This document shows positions 15,423 to 24,901 of a stretch of 64,000 nucleotides of DNA, one piece after another. A program made the position numbers and the translations under genes. Within the stretch, counting starts at the first letter, position 1; each line of letters opens with the position of its first letter. The notes beneath the pieces were generated by a model that was given only the letters and a program-made list of their open reading frames with translations, was not told the origin of the DNA and did no database searches. The stretch is from Hymenobacter artigasi (lineage in GTDB: Bacteria > Bacteroidota > Bacteroidia > Cytophagales > Hymenobacteraceae): positions 1 through 64,000 of the forward strand of contig NZ_JAAVTK010000001.1 of the NCBI RefSeq assembly GCF_012275535.1. The letters are read 5' to 3'.

Positions 15423-15875
15423 TTAATGTCCGTGGTGGATGAGATGGCCGAAGCGGATGCTGGCGAAAGTGAGCGCCGCGCCCCAGAACAATGCGCTCAG
15501 AAACATGTGAAGCATGATGCGCTGGCGGGGCACGCCCAGCAACGTGGCGATGACCGTGCCGCCAATGGGCGAGAGCAGAATGGGTGTAAGAAAGGCAATG
15601 CCGCCCATCCCGAACTTGCGGAACACCTTGATGATGTTGCGCGAGCGTTTGGTGAAAATGGGCTCACGGCGCAGGCGGCGCTGCATCTGGCGGTGCCGCA
15701 TCCAGACGCCGCCCACGCCCGAGAAGATAAACACGCTGGTCATCATGCCGGCCACGGTGAGGCCCAGCGTGGGCCAGAAGTGCAGGCCCATGGAAGTGCC
15801 GGCCAGTGGGCCGCCCAAAAACTTGACCGTGCTCAAGAGGAACACAGACGCGCACTTAATGGCGGGATGGAGCAC
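15423..15875 (-). CDS. Small integral membrane protein
   Basis: 150 residues from ATG at 15875. Three or four hydrophobic segments (about 5-20, 28-55, 92-115, 120-140) with a basic loop RHRQMQRRLRREP between. The segment GGIAFLTPILLSPIGGTVIA with re-entrant Gly/Pro character resembles the small multidrug-export/DedA-like membrane families, but I cannot fix the family. Gene start and stop fit tightly between the inverted repeat downstream and a 137-bp gap upstream. Confidence 0.6.
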   Translation of the reverse strand: MLHPAIKCASVFLLSTVKFLGGPLAGTSMGLHFWPTLGLTVAGMMTSVFIFSGVGGVWMRHRQMQRRLRREPIFTKRSRNIIKVFRKFGMGGIAFLTPILLSPIGGTVIATLLGVPRQRIMLHMFLSALFWGAALTFASIRFGHLIHHGH

Positions 15876-15989
15876 GACGAAACGAAAGGGCAGGCAACGG
15901 GTGAGTGGGAAACGGCAACGCGGGGTGGGCGCGTGGCAAAGATACCCCGTTTGGCGGGGCAGGGTTCCATGGGGGTGGCGTGCTGTTGA

Positions 15990-16015
15990 CTGCGAAGCAC
16001 CGCTTCGCGCTACTA
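15990..16015. repeat. Single unit of the GCGAAGC-type hairpin at the end of upp
   Basis: TGCGAAGCACCGCTTCGCGC then TACTA; matches the tip of the long inverted repeat at 35319-35403. It reaches the upp stop codon. Confidence 0.7.
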
Positions 16016-16723
16016 CAGCTTACTGCCGAAGGAGAGGTCGCCGGCGTCGCCCAGGCCGGGGATGATGTAGGCTTGCTCGTTCAGCTTCTCATCGATGGCT
16101 GCAACCCAGAGCGTGGCTTCGGGGATTTCGCGGGCCACGTAGGCCAGGCCTTCAGGCGAGGCGATGACGGCGGCGATGTGCACCTGGCGAGGCGTGCCGA
16201 AGCGCAGCATGGCGCGGTAGGTTTGCACCAGGCTTTTGCCGGTGGCCAGCATGGGGTCGGCGAGGATGAGCACGCGCTCATCGAGGCTGGGGGCCGACAG
16301 GTAGTCGACCTGCACCTGCACCTGGGCCGTGCCTTCGATGCGGTAGGCGGCCACGAAAGCGCTGGGCGACTGGTCGAAATAGTTCAGGAAACCTTGATGA
16401 AAGGGTAACCCGGCGCGCAGCACGGTGGCCAGAATGGGGAAGTCGTGGAGCAGCTTGCCGGTGGTTTCGGCCAGGGGCGTCTGGATGGTTTTGTCGGTGT
16501 AGCTGAGGTGGGCGCTGATGCGGTAGGCGATGATTTCGCCCAGGCGCTGGAGGTTGCGGCGAAAGCGGAGGCTGTCTTTTTGCACGTCTTTGTCGCGCAG
16601 CTCGGCCAGGAAATGGTTGGCAATGCTGGGCTCGGCGCACACGACGTGGATATTGGCCAGGGCCTCGGGGGCATCGGCGGCGGTGGGGGCCGAAGCGGCG
16701 GAGGAGGAAAGCGGCGTGGCCAT
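16013..16723 (-). CDS. upp: Uracil phosphoribosyltransferase
   Basis: 236 residues from ATG at 16723; an upstream extension of 21 residues is Arg/Pro-rich and unlikely. VLILADPMLATGKSLV is the PRPP-binding loop and VAAIDEKLNEQAYIIPGLGDAGDLSFG is the uracil-binding C-terminus of UPRTase. The enzyme makes UMP from uracil and PRPP in pyrimidine salvage. An Ala/Ser-rich N-terminal stretch of about 20 residues is not part of the core. The 268-bp gap to the divergent RemB-like gene must hold its promoter. Confidence 0.93.
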   Translation of the reverse strand: MATPLSSSAASAPTAADAPEALANIHVVCAEPSIANHFLAELRDKDVQKDSLRFRRNLQRLGEIIAYRISAHLSYTDKTIQTPLAETTGKLLHDFPILATVLRAGLPFHQGFLNYFDQSPSAFVAAYRIEGTAQVQVQVDYLSAPSLDERVLILADPMLATGKSLVQTYRAMLRFGTPRQVHIAAVIASPEGLAYVAREIPEATLWVAAIDEKLNEQAYIIPGLGDAGDLSFGSKL

Positions 16724-16913
16724 ACAAACAGAATTTTGGTGAAGGATGCCGGGCCAACGGCCCGGCCGGCACCCCGAAGTTGGCACAAAAACGGGCAGTA
16801 GGCAAGAAAGCAGGCCGGAATTCGTCTGCGCCCGCGTGGTTCTGCGGCAGATTTGGGTGGATGCCGATGCGGGACAGCGGCAGCCCTATTATCCCCGCCA
16901 ACGGCTTGCTGCG

Positions 16914-16921
16914 TAGGTTTG
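16914..16921 (+). promoter_or_regulatory. Possible -7 element for the RemB-like gene
   Basis: TAGGTTTG on the plus strand, 70 nt before the ATG at 16992; no TTG at the expected distance. Confidence 0.35.
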
Positions 16922-16991
16922 TTAAAAAATGGTAATGCCTGGCTTTTTTTACGGAGGAAAGGCGTCGGTTTTATTCGAATTATCTGTTTCT

Positions 16992-19007
16992 ATGTATAAA
17001 TCTCTGCTACTAACGGCTATTACGGCGCTGCTCACCGGCGTGGCAGCGGCCCAAACGCCGGCAACTGCCCCGGCTGGTACCTCGGCCCCTGCCACCGCTA
17101 CCGAAAAATCGCCCTGGCTAATTTTTGACCAGCCGCTGGATACAGTAGCAGCCTCGCGCGCCAAGCGCCAGCCCCGGCAGAAAGCCGGGCGCAGCGCCGC
17201 GGCGCCCCGTGCAGCCCGTACCGCTACACCGCATTCGGCCCGGGTTTCGCGCAACGGCTTTGAGGCCACGCAGGGCGCGACTTACGTGCCGCTCGACCAG
17301 GATATCTATCGGCTGATTGACCGCTATGCCATTAAGTTCGGCTCCGACTCGCTGCATGACCCGCACACCAGCGTGCGGCCCTACACCCGCGCCGGCGTAG
17401 CCCATCTGGGCGAGCGAATGTTAAGCGGCGACAGTGATACGACGGTACAGGTCGGCGCTAACCTCTCCCGCTCCGACCGCTTCAACGCCCAATACCTGCT
17501 GAAAGACAACTGGGCCAACTCGGCCCAGGGTGCCGATTTGAACCAAAGCGCCCGACCGTTCCTTAACTACTTCTACCGCGACCAGACCGACTTTTACCAC
17601 GTCGACAACCCCGATTTTACGTTGCGCGTGAACCCGGTGGCGCTGCTGGCCATCGGCAAAGACAACAAGAACACCGACGGAGCAACCTACGTGAACACCC
17701 GCGGCGTGCAGGTGGAAGGCACTATTGACCAGCGCCTGGGCTTTTATGCCTTTCTGGCCGATAACCAGCAGGGCGTACCGCAGTACGTGCGCAACCGCGT
17801 GGAGCGCGACACCATTGTGCCGCACGAGGGCTACTTCAAGCCATATAAAGCGGCTGTGCTAGGTCAGAATAACCAGTATGACTTCTTCTCAGCGCGGGGC
17901 TACGTGACGTACGCGGCCACCAAGCACATCAATGTGCAGCTGGGCCATGACCGCAACTTCATCGGCAACGGCTACCGCTCGCTGATTTTGTCGGATTACA
18001 GCGCACCTTATTTTTTCCTCAAGCTGAACACCCGCATCTGGAAATTTAATTACCAGAACCTATTTGCGGAACTGGCGGCCCAGAAGCGCAACGCCGACCA
18101 GGTATATCCCAAGAAGTATCTGGCGCTGCACCACCTCAGCCTCGATGTCACCAATAACTTCAACATTGGCGTGTTTGAGTCGGTGGTGGCCGGCTCGGCC
18201 AGCAACCGCTTCGAGCTACAATACCTGAACCCGGTTATCTTCTACCGGGCCATCGAGCAGAACGTGGGTTCGCCCGACAACGCCATGCTGGGGCTCGACT
18301 TTAAGTGGAACATTCTGCACACCGCGCAGCTCTACGGGCAGGTGGTGCTGGATGAGTTCAAGCTGAGCGAAATCCGCTCCGGCAACGGTTGGTGGTCGAA
18401 CAAGCAGGCCGTGCAGGTGGGCGCCAAATACATCGATGTGGCTGGTATTCGCAACTTGGATTTGCAGGCGGAAGTGAATTACATCCGGCCTTATACTTAC
18501 CAGCATGTGTCGTACTACACGGCGTACACCAACTATCAGCAGCCCCTCGCCCACCCCATGGGTGCCAACCTGACCGAGGTGCTGGGCGTGCTCAGCTACC
18601 AGCCGCTGCCCCGCCTGAACCTGGTAGCGAAGGCCATTTACACCGAGCAAGGGCTGGATTACGGTTACAATGCCGCCGGCAATATTATCACGACTGGCCC
18701 GCTCAGCACTGATGCGCCGGGCACGCCCATCGCCACCGGCACCCTTGCCAACTACGGCGGCAACCCGCTCGTGCCCTACAACTCGCACCCGATGGACTTC
18801 AACAATCGCACCGGCCAGGGCAACAAGAGCCGCCTGCTGCACACCGATTTCACAGCCACCTACCAGCCGCGCCTGAACCTGTTTCTGGATGCCAAGCTCA
18901 TTGCCCGGCACCAGACCTACTCCCTCACCCCGGCGCTCAATGGCAACGAGGTATACGCCTCGCTGGCCGTGCGCTGGAACATCGCCCAGCGCCTGCACGA
19001 ATTTTAA
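16992..19007 (+). CDS. Wzi/RemB-like outer-membrane beta-barrel protein
   Basis: 671 residues from ATG at 16992, where a signal peptide (MYKSLLLTAITALLTGVAAA) begins. An Ala/Pro/Arg-rich linker (about 22-90) leads to a long beta-rich region. The stretch LGHDRNFIGNGYRSLILSDY with the following YFFLKLNTRIWKFNYQNLFAEL is characteristic of the capsule assembly Wzi family, which in Bacteroidota includes the gliding-motility protein RemB. It should sit in the outer membrane as a barrel. Role in gliding or polysaccharide anchoring is by family only. REP pair D follows its stop directly. Confidence 0.78.
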   Translation: MYKSLLLTAITALLTGVAAAQTPATAPAGTSAPATATEKSPWLIFDQPLDTVAASRAKRQPRQKAGRSAAAPRAARTATPHSARVSRNGFEATQGATYVPLDQDIYRLIDRYAIKFGSDSLHDPHTSVRPYTRAGVAHLGERMLSGDSDTTVQVGANLSRSDRFNAQYLLKDNWANSAQGADLNQSARPFLNYFYRDQTDFYHVDNPDFTLRVNPVALLAIGKDNKNTDGATYVNTRGVQVEGTIDQRLGFYAFLADNQQGVPQYVRNRVERDTIVPHEGYFKPYKAAVLGQNNQYDFFSARGYVTYAATKHINVQLGHDRNFIGNGYRSLILSDYSAPYFFLKLNTRIWKFNYQNLFAELAAQKRNADQVYPKKYLALHHLSLDVTNNFNIGVFESVVAGSASNRFELQYLNPVIFYRAIEQNVGSPDNAMLGLDFKWNILHTAQLYGQVVLDEFKLSEIRSGNGWWSNKQAVQVGAKYIDVAGIRNLDLQAEVNYIRPYTYQHVSYYTAYTNYQQPLAHPMGANLTEVLGVLSYQPLPRLNLVAKAIYTEQGLDYGYNAAGNIITTGPLSTDAPGTPIATGTLANYGGNPLVPYNSHPMDFNNRTGQGNKSRLLHTDFTATYQPRLNLFLDAKLIARHQTYSLTPALNGNEVYASLAVRWNIAQRLHEF

Positions 19008-19008
19008 G

Positions 19009-19107
19009 ATGTGCGATAAGCTTTAGCTTGCCGTTTTGCATTACCCCCGATAACTCCTTAATGGAGAACCCCATATTCTACACGGCAAGCTAAAGCTTAC
19101 CGCACAT
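19009..19107. repeat. REP pair D: 26-bp inverted repeat
   Basis: Arms about 19009-19034 and 19082-19107; the left arm has GCGATAAG where other copies have GCGGTAAG. The right arm ends 3 nt before the ATG at 19111. Confidence 0.9.
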
Positions 19108-19110
19108 TGC

Positions 19111-19461
19111 ATGCCCGCCACCACCCTTCTATACCGCCCCGTTAACCAACAGGAGTTGGATTTGATTGCCGCCAGCAACTGGCGCAGCTTCCCGCCGCGC
19201 CTGCCCGAACAACCAATTTTTTACCCGGTGCTGAACGAGGAGTACGCGGTGCAAATAAGTCGTGATTGGAACGTGCCATATTATGGTGTGGGCTACGTGG
19301 TGCGGTTTGCGGTTGATAACGTCTATCTCGCGCAATTTGCCGTGGAGAATGTGGGCGACCCAATGCACAATGAGCTTTGGGTACCGGCCGAACGGCTGGC
19401 CGAATTCAACCAGCATATTGATGGGCTAATTGAAGTAATTGCCGAGTTCCGGCGTTCTTAA
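19111..19461 (+). CDS. Conserved protein of unknown function (116 aa)
   Basis: 116 residues from ATG at 19111. Soluble, no signal. YRPVNQQELDLIAASNWRSFPPRLPEQPIFYPVLNEEYA and LWVPAERLAEFNQHI resemble a family I recall as short bacterial proteins sometimes labelled ADP-ribosylation/crystallin J1, a name I would not trust for function. It lies 18 bp before the ABC transporter gene and may be co-transcribed. Its leader is formed by REP pair D. Confidence 0.7.
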   Translation: MPATTLLYRPVNQQELDLIAASNWRSFPPRLPEQPIFYPVLNEEYAVQISRDWNVPYYGVGYVVRFAVDNVYLAQFAVENVGDPMHNELWVPAERLAEFNQHIDGLIEVIAEFRRS

Positions 19462-19479
19462 TAGTCCTCCTTATTATCT

Positions 19480-21324
19480 ATGAAAACGTACCTCCGGATT
19501 CTCCAGTATGCCCGGCCCTACGCCGACTTTTTGCCCCTGTACCTGCTATACACGGTGCTGGGCATCTTTTTCAGCCTTGCCAACTTCGCGCTCATCATTC
19601 CGCTGCTGAATGTATTGTTCGACAAAACGGGCAAAGTGCAGGTGGAAGCGCCCGCGGCAGCGCCGCATTTTGCGCTGTCGCTCGACTACGTCACGCATAC
19701 CTTCAATTTCTATTTTTCGCAGGTAATTGCTGCTTACGGCAAGCTGGGGGCGCTTTCGTTCGTGTGCTTGGTGCTGGTGGCTTCGGTGCTGTTTAGCAAC
19801 CTATTCCGGTACCTGAGCCTGCGGCTGGTGGCCCGCATTCGGGCGCGGGTGATTCGCAGCATGCGCCGCGAGCTGTACCACCGCATTATCGGGCTGCAGC
19901 TGGGATTCTTTTCAAGTAAGCGCAAGGGCGACCTGATGTCGCGCTTCACCAACGACATTCAGGAGGTGGAAGCGTCGGTGGTGAACACGCTGCAGGCGGT
20001 TATCCGCGACCCGCTCACCATCGTGGGCTATTTCGTGGTGCTGTTCTATATGTCGGTAAAGCTGACGCTGTTTACGCTGCTGCTGCTCCCTATTTCGGGG
20101 GGTATCATCGCTACGCTGGCCAAGCGGCTGCGGCGGCAGGCCAAGCTCAGCCAGAGCACGCTGGGCTCCATGCTGTCGGTGATTGACGAGACGCTGGGCG
20201 GCATCCGGGTAATTAAGGCGTTTAATGCGCAGGAGTACATCAAGGGCAAATTTGAGGAGCAGAACGACCTGTATGCCCGCACCTCGCGGCGCATCGACAA
20301 CACCCGCGATTTGGCCTCGCCGTTTTCGGAGTTTGCTGGCGTATCAGTGGTGGCCGGGCTGCTGTATTTCGGCGGCTCGCTGATTCTGAGCGGAAACTCG
20401 GACCTCGAAGGCGCTTCGTTTATCACCTACATCGTACTGTTTTCGCAGGTACTCACGCCGGCCAAAGCATTGTCCAGCTCCTTCGGCAATATCCAGCGCG
20501 GACTGGTAGCCGGCGAGCGGGTGCTGAGCATCATCGACACCGAGCCCGCTATCCGCGACCGGCCCGATGCGACGGTGCTGCCCCCCTTCGAGCGCGAAAT
20601 CGAGTTTCACAACCTGAATTTCAGCTACGGCGAAACGCCCGTGCTCTATGACATCAACCTGACCATTAAAAAAGGCCAGACGGTGGCGCTGGTGGGCGGC
20701 AGCGGCGGCGGCAAAAGCACCCTGGCCGACCTGCTGCCCCGCTTCTACGACCCCAGCGCCGGCCAGATTTTCATCGATGGCCACGACCTGCGCGCCTGCT
20801 CGCTGCACTCGGTGCGCGACCAGATGGGCATCGTCACCCAGGAAAGCATCCTGTTCAACGACAGCATTTTCAATAATATCCGCTTCAACACCCAGGCCAC
20901 CGAGGCCGAGGTGATGGAAGCCGCCCGCATTGCCAACGCCCACGAGTTCATCATCGCCAGCCCCGAGGGCTACCAGACGGTGATTGGCGACCGGGGCTCG
21001 CGCCTCTCGGGCGGGCAGCGCCAGCGCCTGAGCATTGCCCGCGCCATCCTGCGCAACCCGCCCATCCTTATTCTCGACGAAGCCACTTCGGCCCTCGATA
21101 CCGAAAGTGAAAAGCTGGTGCAGGAGGCCTTGCAGCGCCTGATGCAGAACCGCACCTCGCTCGTTATTGCTCACCGCCTGAGCACCGTGCAGCACGCCGA
21201 CGAGATTGTGGTGCTCCAGCACGGCCGCATTGTGGAGCGCGGCACGCATGATGAGCTGCTGCGGCGCGAGGGCGGCGTGTACCAGCGCCTGAGCTCGATG
21301 CAAACCAACGCGGCACTGGTGTAG
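19480..21324 (+). CDS. ABC transporter, fused permease and ATPase (MsbA-like)
   Basis: 614 residues from ATG at 19480. Residues 1-340 hold six membrane helices with an extended periplasmic loop; the remainder is the nucleotide-binding domain with Walker A GGSGGGKST (about 406), signature LSGGQRQR, Walker B ILILDEATSAL and the H-loop IAHRLST. This half-transporter should work as a homodimer exporting lipid or a lipophilic compound; MsbA-type lipid A flipping is the commonest role for this branch but is not proven here. gmhA downstream (heptose for LPS core) is loosely consistent with envelope function. Confidence 0.92.
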   Translation: MKTYLRILQYARPYADFLPLYLLYTVLGIFFSLANFALIIPLLNVLFDKTGKVQVEAPAAAPHFALSLDYVTHTFNFYFSQVIAAYGKLGALSFVCLVLVASVLFSNLFRYLSLRLVARIRARVIRSMRRELYHRIIGLQLGFFSSKRKGDLMSRFTNDIQEVEASVVNTLQAVIRDPLTIVGYFVVLFYMSVKLTLFTLLLLPISGGIIATLAKRLRRQAKLSQSTLGSMLSVIDETLGGIRVIKAFNAQEYIKGKFEEQNDLYARTSRRIDNTRDLASPFSEFAGVSVVAGLLYFGGSLILSGNSDLEGASFITYIVLFSQVLTPAKALSSSFGNIQRGLVAGERVLSIIDTEPAIRDRPDATVLPPFEREIEFHNLNFSYGETPVLYDINLTIKKGQTVALVGGSGGGKSTLADLLPRFYDPSAGQIFIDGHDLRACSLHSVRDQMGIVTQESILFNDSIFNNIRFNTQATEAEVMEAARIANAHEFIIASPEGYQTVIGDRGSRLSGGQRQRLSIARAILRNPPILILDEATSALDTESEKLVQEALQRLMQNRTSLVIAHRLSTVQHADEIVVLQHGRIVERGTHDELLRREGGVYQRLSSMQTNAALV

Positions 21325-21328
21325 CCGC

Positions 21329-21393
21329 GAATGATTCGTGGTTAACGGCTAATAAGGCATTGAGCAGCCCTGACCATCCACCACGAATCATTC
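21329..21393. repeat. Short inverted repeat after the ABC transporter
   Basis: GAATGATTCGTGG (21329-21341) and its exact complement CCACGAATCATTC (21381-21393). Another intergenic palindrome type; no T-run. Confidence 0.75.
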
Positions 21394-21443
21394 ACCACTG
21401 ACTATAATCCCTATCTTTCGTCTCAAATCAACTTCTCCCGCTT

Positions 21444-21917
21444 ATGCTCGCTCTCAAACGCATTGTCACCGTCGCCGTCATGGTTTACCTGCTGCTGGCG
21501 CTGCTGTTCATTCTGGCCCCGGCCGTGCGCTCGTCGGTAATGGGCATGGGTTCGGGCCTGTCGGTACTGGAGCAGGAACGGCAGTTTTTCTACGTCATGT
21601 TTGTGATTGGGGCCGTGGTGATGGCCCTGCAGCTCATTACCGAAAACCTGGACAGCACCCTGCTGCGCCGCGCCGTGAACCAGAACGAAGGCAAAATCAA
21701 CGAGTTGAAGGCCAAGCTCTACGACCACCAGCAGCGGGGCACCACGCCCGCAGTACCGGGCAGCCGCACCATCGACGGCCGCATTACCGAGCCGGCTATC
21801 CCCGCCACGCGCCCCCTGGAAAACCGCCCGGTTGACCCGTTGCCCCAGCCCACGTTCCCCCAAAACGACCCCAGCCTGTCGAACATCCCACCGGCCGACC
21901 GGCCACCCCTGGCCTAG
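21444..21917 (+). CDS. Small membrane protein of unknown function
   Basis: 157 residues from ATG at 21444. Two hydrophobic helices (about 7-30 and 48-70) are followed by a polar helix and a long Pro/Thr-rich tail (about 95-157) that is probably disordered. I do not recognise a family. TATCTTTC lies about 25 nt upstream and may be its -7 element. It precedes gmhA by 24 bp and is likely in one operon with it. Confidence 0.65.
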   Translation: MLALKRIVTVAVMVYLLLALLFILAPAVRSSVMGMGSGLSVLEQERQFFYVMFVIGAVVMALQLITENLDSTLLRRAVNQNEGKINELKAKLYDHQQRGTTPAVPGSRTIDGRITEPAIPATRPLENRPVDPLPQPTFPQNDPSLSNIPPADRPPLA

Positions 21918-21941
21918 CTCTGCCTCCTGATTCCTTTTTCC

Positions 21942-22535
21942 GTGCCCGATACGACTTCCCTTCCCGACCTGATTCGCGCTGAGCTGACCGAAGCCCGCGC
22001 CGTGCTCGACCGCTTTCTGGCCGACCCGGCCCACGTCGCCAGCATTGCCGCCGCCGCCGAGCTCATCGCCGCCAGCCTGCAAAGCGGCGGCAAAGTCCTC
22101 ACCTGCGGCAACGGCGGCAGCCTCTGCGACGCCCAGCACTTTGCCGAGGAACTCAGTGGGCGCTACCGCCAGAACCGCCGCGCCCTGGCCGCCATTGCCC
22201 TCACCGAAGCTTCGCACATGACCTGCGTAGCCAATGATTTCGGCTTCGAATTCGTGTTCAGCCGCTACGTAGAAGCCCTGGGCCGCCCCGGCGATGTGCT
22301 GCTGGCCATCAGCACCAGCGGCAACTCGCCCAACATCCTTCGCGCCGCCGAAGCCGCTAAGGAACTGGGAATGAAAGTAGTTTCTCTTACTGGCAAGGAT
22401 GGCGGCGAGCTGGCGGGGCTGAGCGACGTGGAGATTCGCGTGCCACATTCAGGCTATGCCGATAGGATTCAGGAAATCCACATCAAGGCGATTCACATCA
22501 TGATTTTGCTGATTGAGAAATTGGTGATTGGGTAG
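21942..22535 (+). CDS. gmhA: SIS-domain isomerase, D-sedoheptulose 7-phosphate isomerase (GmhA-like)
   Basis: 197 residues from GTG at 21942; the next in-frame starts would cut into the first helix. [33 protein letters not shown] and [13 protein letters not shown] are hallmark segments of the GmhA branch of SIS isomerases. The enzyme converts sedoheptulose 7-phosphate to D-glycero-manno-heptose 7-phosphate, the first step to ADP-heptose for LPS core or S-layer glycans. Cytoplasmic. It lies between two genes of unknown function on the same strand. Confidence 0.88.
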   Translation: MPDTTSLPDLIRAELTEARAVLDRFLADPAHVASIAAAAELIAASLQSGGKVLTCGNGGSLCDAQHFAEELSGRYRQNRRALAAIALTEASHMTCVANDFGFEFVFSRYVEALGRPGDVLLAISTSGNSPNILRAAEAAKELGMKVVSLTGKDGGELAGLSDVEIRVPHSGYADRIQEIHIKAIHIMILLIEKLVIG

Positions 22536-22540
22536 AAGCT

Positions 22541-22990
22541 ATGCGCGGCAATTGTTGGCTTTTTGTGCTGATGTTATTGGTTGGATTAACCGACAGCAAC
22601 TCAATTCAGGGCCAAAGAATTGCGCGCCCCCAATTGGTTGGTCACTGGCTAGCAATTGACCCAGCCGAAGAAGACACGTTTATCAATAAAGACGGCCAGC
22701 CATTACGCTTCAAGGGTCGTCCTGCTATCACAATCACGCTTGATTTCAAATCCGATAATCATGCGTCGCTGACAATTAAGGACGCAGAGTCCAGTAAAAT
22801 CCGGCCTTTCACCTACCGGATTATAAATTCGAATCTAATTGAGCGTCGTTATTCACAAGGCGAGAAGCCGGTACGGGAAACCTTAACCATTACCAAAAAC
22901 AAGCTTTGGCTGGCACCTTATCCAATGCCTAAGCCGCCGCAGGAATCAATAGACCTTCTTTACTCGCTCACCTTCGTCAAGCAACCCTAA
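22541..22990 (+). CDS. Secreted lipocalin-like protein
   Basis: 149 residues from ATG at 22541, 5 nt after the gmhA stop. A signal peptide (about 1-24) is followed by LVGHWLAIDP and alternating beta strands (ITITLDFKSDNHASLTI, ERRYSQGEKPVRETLTI), a pattern like lipocalin-like domains in Bacteroidota. Function unknown. By eye it is less GC-rich than its neighbours, which hints at separate origin. Confidence 0.65.
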   Translation: MRGNCWLFVLMLLVGLTDSNSIQGQRIARPQLVGHWLAIDPAEEDTFINKDGQPLRFKGRPAITITLDFKSDNHASLTIKDAESSKIRPFTYRIINSNLIERRYSQGEKPVRETLTITKNKLWLAPYPMPKPPQESIDLLYSLTFVKQP

Positions 22991-23005
22991 ACTCTACCCA
23001 ACCTC

Positions 23006-24541
23006 ATGCTTACCAAAACCTTCGGCTCGGCCGTGCAGGGCGTTAATGCCTACACCATCACGATTGAAGTGGTGGTGGGAGCCGGGACGAATTTCTTTGT
23101 GGTGGGCTTGCCCGATAACGCCATTAAAGAGAGCCAGCAGCGGATTGAGGCGGCGCTGAAGTTTCGGGGGTACCGCATGCCGCGCACCAAAGTAGTGGTG
23201 AACATGGCTCCGGCCGACATCCGCAAGGAGGGCGCGGCCTATGATTTGCCCATTGCGCTGGGCATCCTGCACGCCTCGCAACAGCTGAACACCGAGCGGC
23301 TGGGCGACTACATCATAATGGGCGAAATGTCGCTCGATGGCGAGCTGCGGCCGATAAAAGGCGTTCTGCCCATTGCCATTCAGGCGCGGAAGGAAGGCTT
23401 CAAGGGCATTATCCTGCCCAGGGAAAACGCGGAGGAAGCGGCCATCGTGAACAACCTCGACGTGATTGCTGTGGGCAGCATGCAGGAAGCCATCGACTTC
23501 TTCGAGGGCCGCACTGAAATCGTGCCCACCAAAGTGGACACCCGCGACCTGTTCCAGCACGCGGTGAATAAATACACGGCTGACTTTGCCGACGTGCAGG
23601 GCCAGGAAAACATCAAGCGGGCCTTGGAAATTGCGGCGGCCGGCGGCCACAACGTGATTATGATTGGCCCACCCGGCGCGGGCAAAACCATGCTAGCCAA
23701 GCGTTTGCCCAGCATTCTGCCACCGCTAAGCATGCAGGAGGCCCTGGAAACCACCAAAATCCACTCGGTGGCCGGCAAGCTGGGCGGCGGAGGCTTGCTG
23801 AGCACCCGGCCGTTTCGCAGCCCGCACCACACTATTTCGGACGTGGCGCTGGTGGGGGGCGGCAGCAACCCGCAGCCGGGTGAAATCTCGCTCTCGCACA
23901 ACGGCGTGCTTTTTTTGGACGAATTACCCGAATTCAAGCGCACGGTGCTGGAGGTGATGCGCCAGCCGCTGGAGGAGCGCCGTGTGACCATTGCGCGGGC
24001 CAAGCTCAGCATTGAGTTTCCGGCCAACTTCATGCTCATCGCCAGCATGAACCCCTGTCCGTGTGGCTATTACAACCATCCGGAGAAGGAATGTGTGTGC
24101 GGCCCCGGCGTGGTGCAAAAATATCTGAACAAAGTGAGCGGCCCGCTGCTTGACCGCATTGACTTACATGTGGAAGTGACGCCCGTGACCTTCGACCAGA
24201 TGACGGAATCGCGCAAATCGGAAACCAGCGCCGAAATCCAGGTGCGGGTAGACCAGGCCCGCCAGGTGCAGGAAACCCGCTTTACCGACTACGTCGACAT
24301 TCACTCCAACGCCATGATGCCGCCCCAGATGGTGAAGGACATCTGCCAAATCAGCGAAGACGGCCGGCAGCTGCTGAAAACGGCCATGGAGCGCCTCGGC
24401 CTCAGCGCCCGCGCCTACGACCGCATTCTGAAAGTGGCCCGCACCATTGCCGACCTGGCCGGCACCGACGATATTCAGATTAACCACCTGGCCGAAGCCA
24501 TTCAGTACCGCAGCCTCGATAGAGAGGGTTGGGCGGGGTAA
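23006..24541 (+). CDS. yifB: YifB/ComM family Mg-chelatase-like AAA+ ATPase
   Basis: 511 residues from ATG at 23006. The N-terminal ChlI-like domain begins MLTKTFGSAVQGVNAYTI; Walker A GPPGAGKTMLAKRL lies near 219, and FLDELPEF is the Walker B. A zinc-like cluster CPCGYYNHPEKECVCGP and a C-terminal Mg-chelatase domain follow. Length matches the family (about 510). In naturally transformable bacteria the homolog ComM is a helicase that promotes branch migration during DNA uptake; in other species the role is unclear. Confidence 0.94.
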   Translation: MLTKTFGSAVQGVNAYTITIEVVVGAGTNFFVVGLPDNAIKESQQRIEAALKFRGYRMPRTKVVVNMAPADIRKEGAAYDLPIALGILHASQQLNTERLGDYIIMGEMSLDGELRPIKGVLPIAIQARKEGFKGIILPRENAEEAAIVNNLDVIAVGSMQEAIDFFEGRTEIVPTKVDTRDLFQHAVNKYTADFADVQGQENIKRALEIAAAGGHNVIMIGPPGAGKTMLAKRLPSILPPLSMQEALETTKIHSVAGKLGGGGLLSTRPFRSPHHTISDVALVGGGSNPQPGEISLSHNGVLFLDELPEFKRTVLEVMRQPLEERRVTIARAKLSIEFPANFMLIASMNPCPCGYYNHPEKECVCGPGVVQKYLNKVSGPLLDRIDLHVEVTPVTFDQMTESRKSETSAEIQVRVDQARQVQETRFTDYVDIHSNAMMPPQMVKDICQISEDGRQLLKTAMERLGLSARAYDRILKVARTIADLAGTDDIQINHLAEAIQYRSLDREGWAG

Positions 24542-24589
24542 ACTTCCGGATTATTCAATTACTAATTCAGCAAGTGCGTAATTTGTGAT

Positions 24590-24901
24590 ATGGCGCAATT
24601 ACCACATTCGCTTGAGCATATTCAGCAGGTATTAACTGCCTATTTCGCTGATAAACCTGTGCGCCGGGTGCAGGTATTTGGTTCGTATGCCCGGGGCGAG
24701 GCCACGGCAGATTCGGATTTAGATTTAATTGTGGAGATGGCGGCCCCGGCGGGCTGGGCGTATTTCAGTTATGCCGATGATTTGCAGGAAAAATTGGGGA
24801 TTAAAGTCGATTTGGGCAGTGGCGTGTCCGACTACATCTACCGATATATCGCCAAGGACCTGAAAACGCTATATGAGCCCAAAGAAAAACAGGCCGCGTG
24901 A
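24590..24901 (+). CDS. mntA: MNT-domain nucleotidyltransferase antitoxin (MntA)
   Basis: 103 residues from ATG at 24590. GSYARGEATADSDLD at 31-45 is the GSx10DxD signature of minimal nucleotidyltransferases (Asp43 and Asp45 bind metal). In known MntA-HepT pairs this enzyme AMPylates a tyrosine of the HEPN toxin to silence it. The next gene is a HEPN protein overlapping it by 29 bp, which fixes the assignment. TTTG ends 4 nt before the ATG. Confidence 0.87.
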   Translation: MAQLPHSLEHIQQVLTAYFADKPVRRVQVFGSYARGEATADSDLDLIVEMAAPAGWAYFSYADDLQEKLGIKVDLGSGVSDYIYRYIAKDLKTLYEPKEKQAA

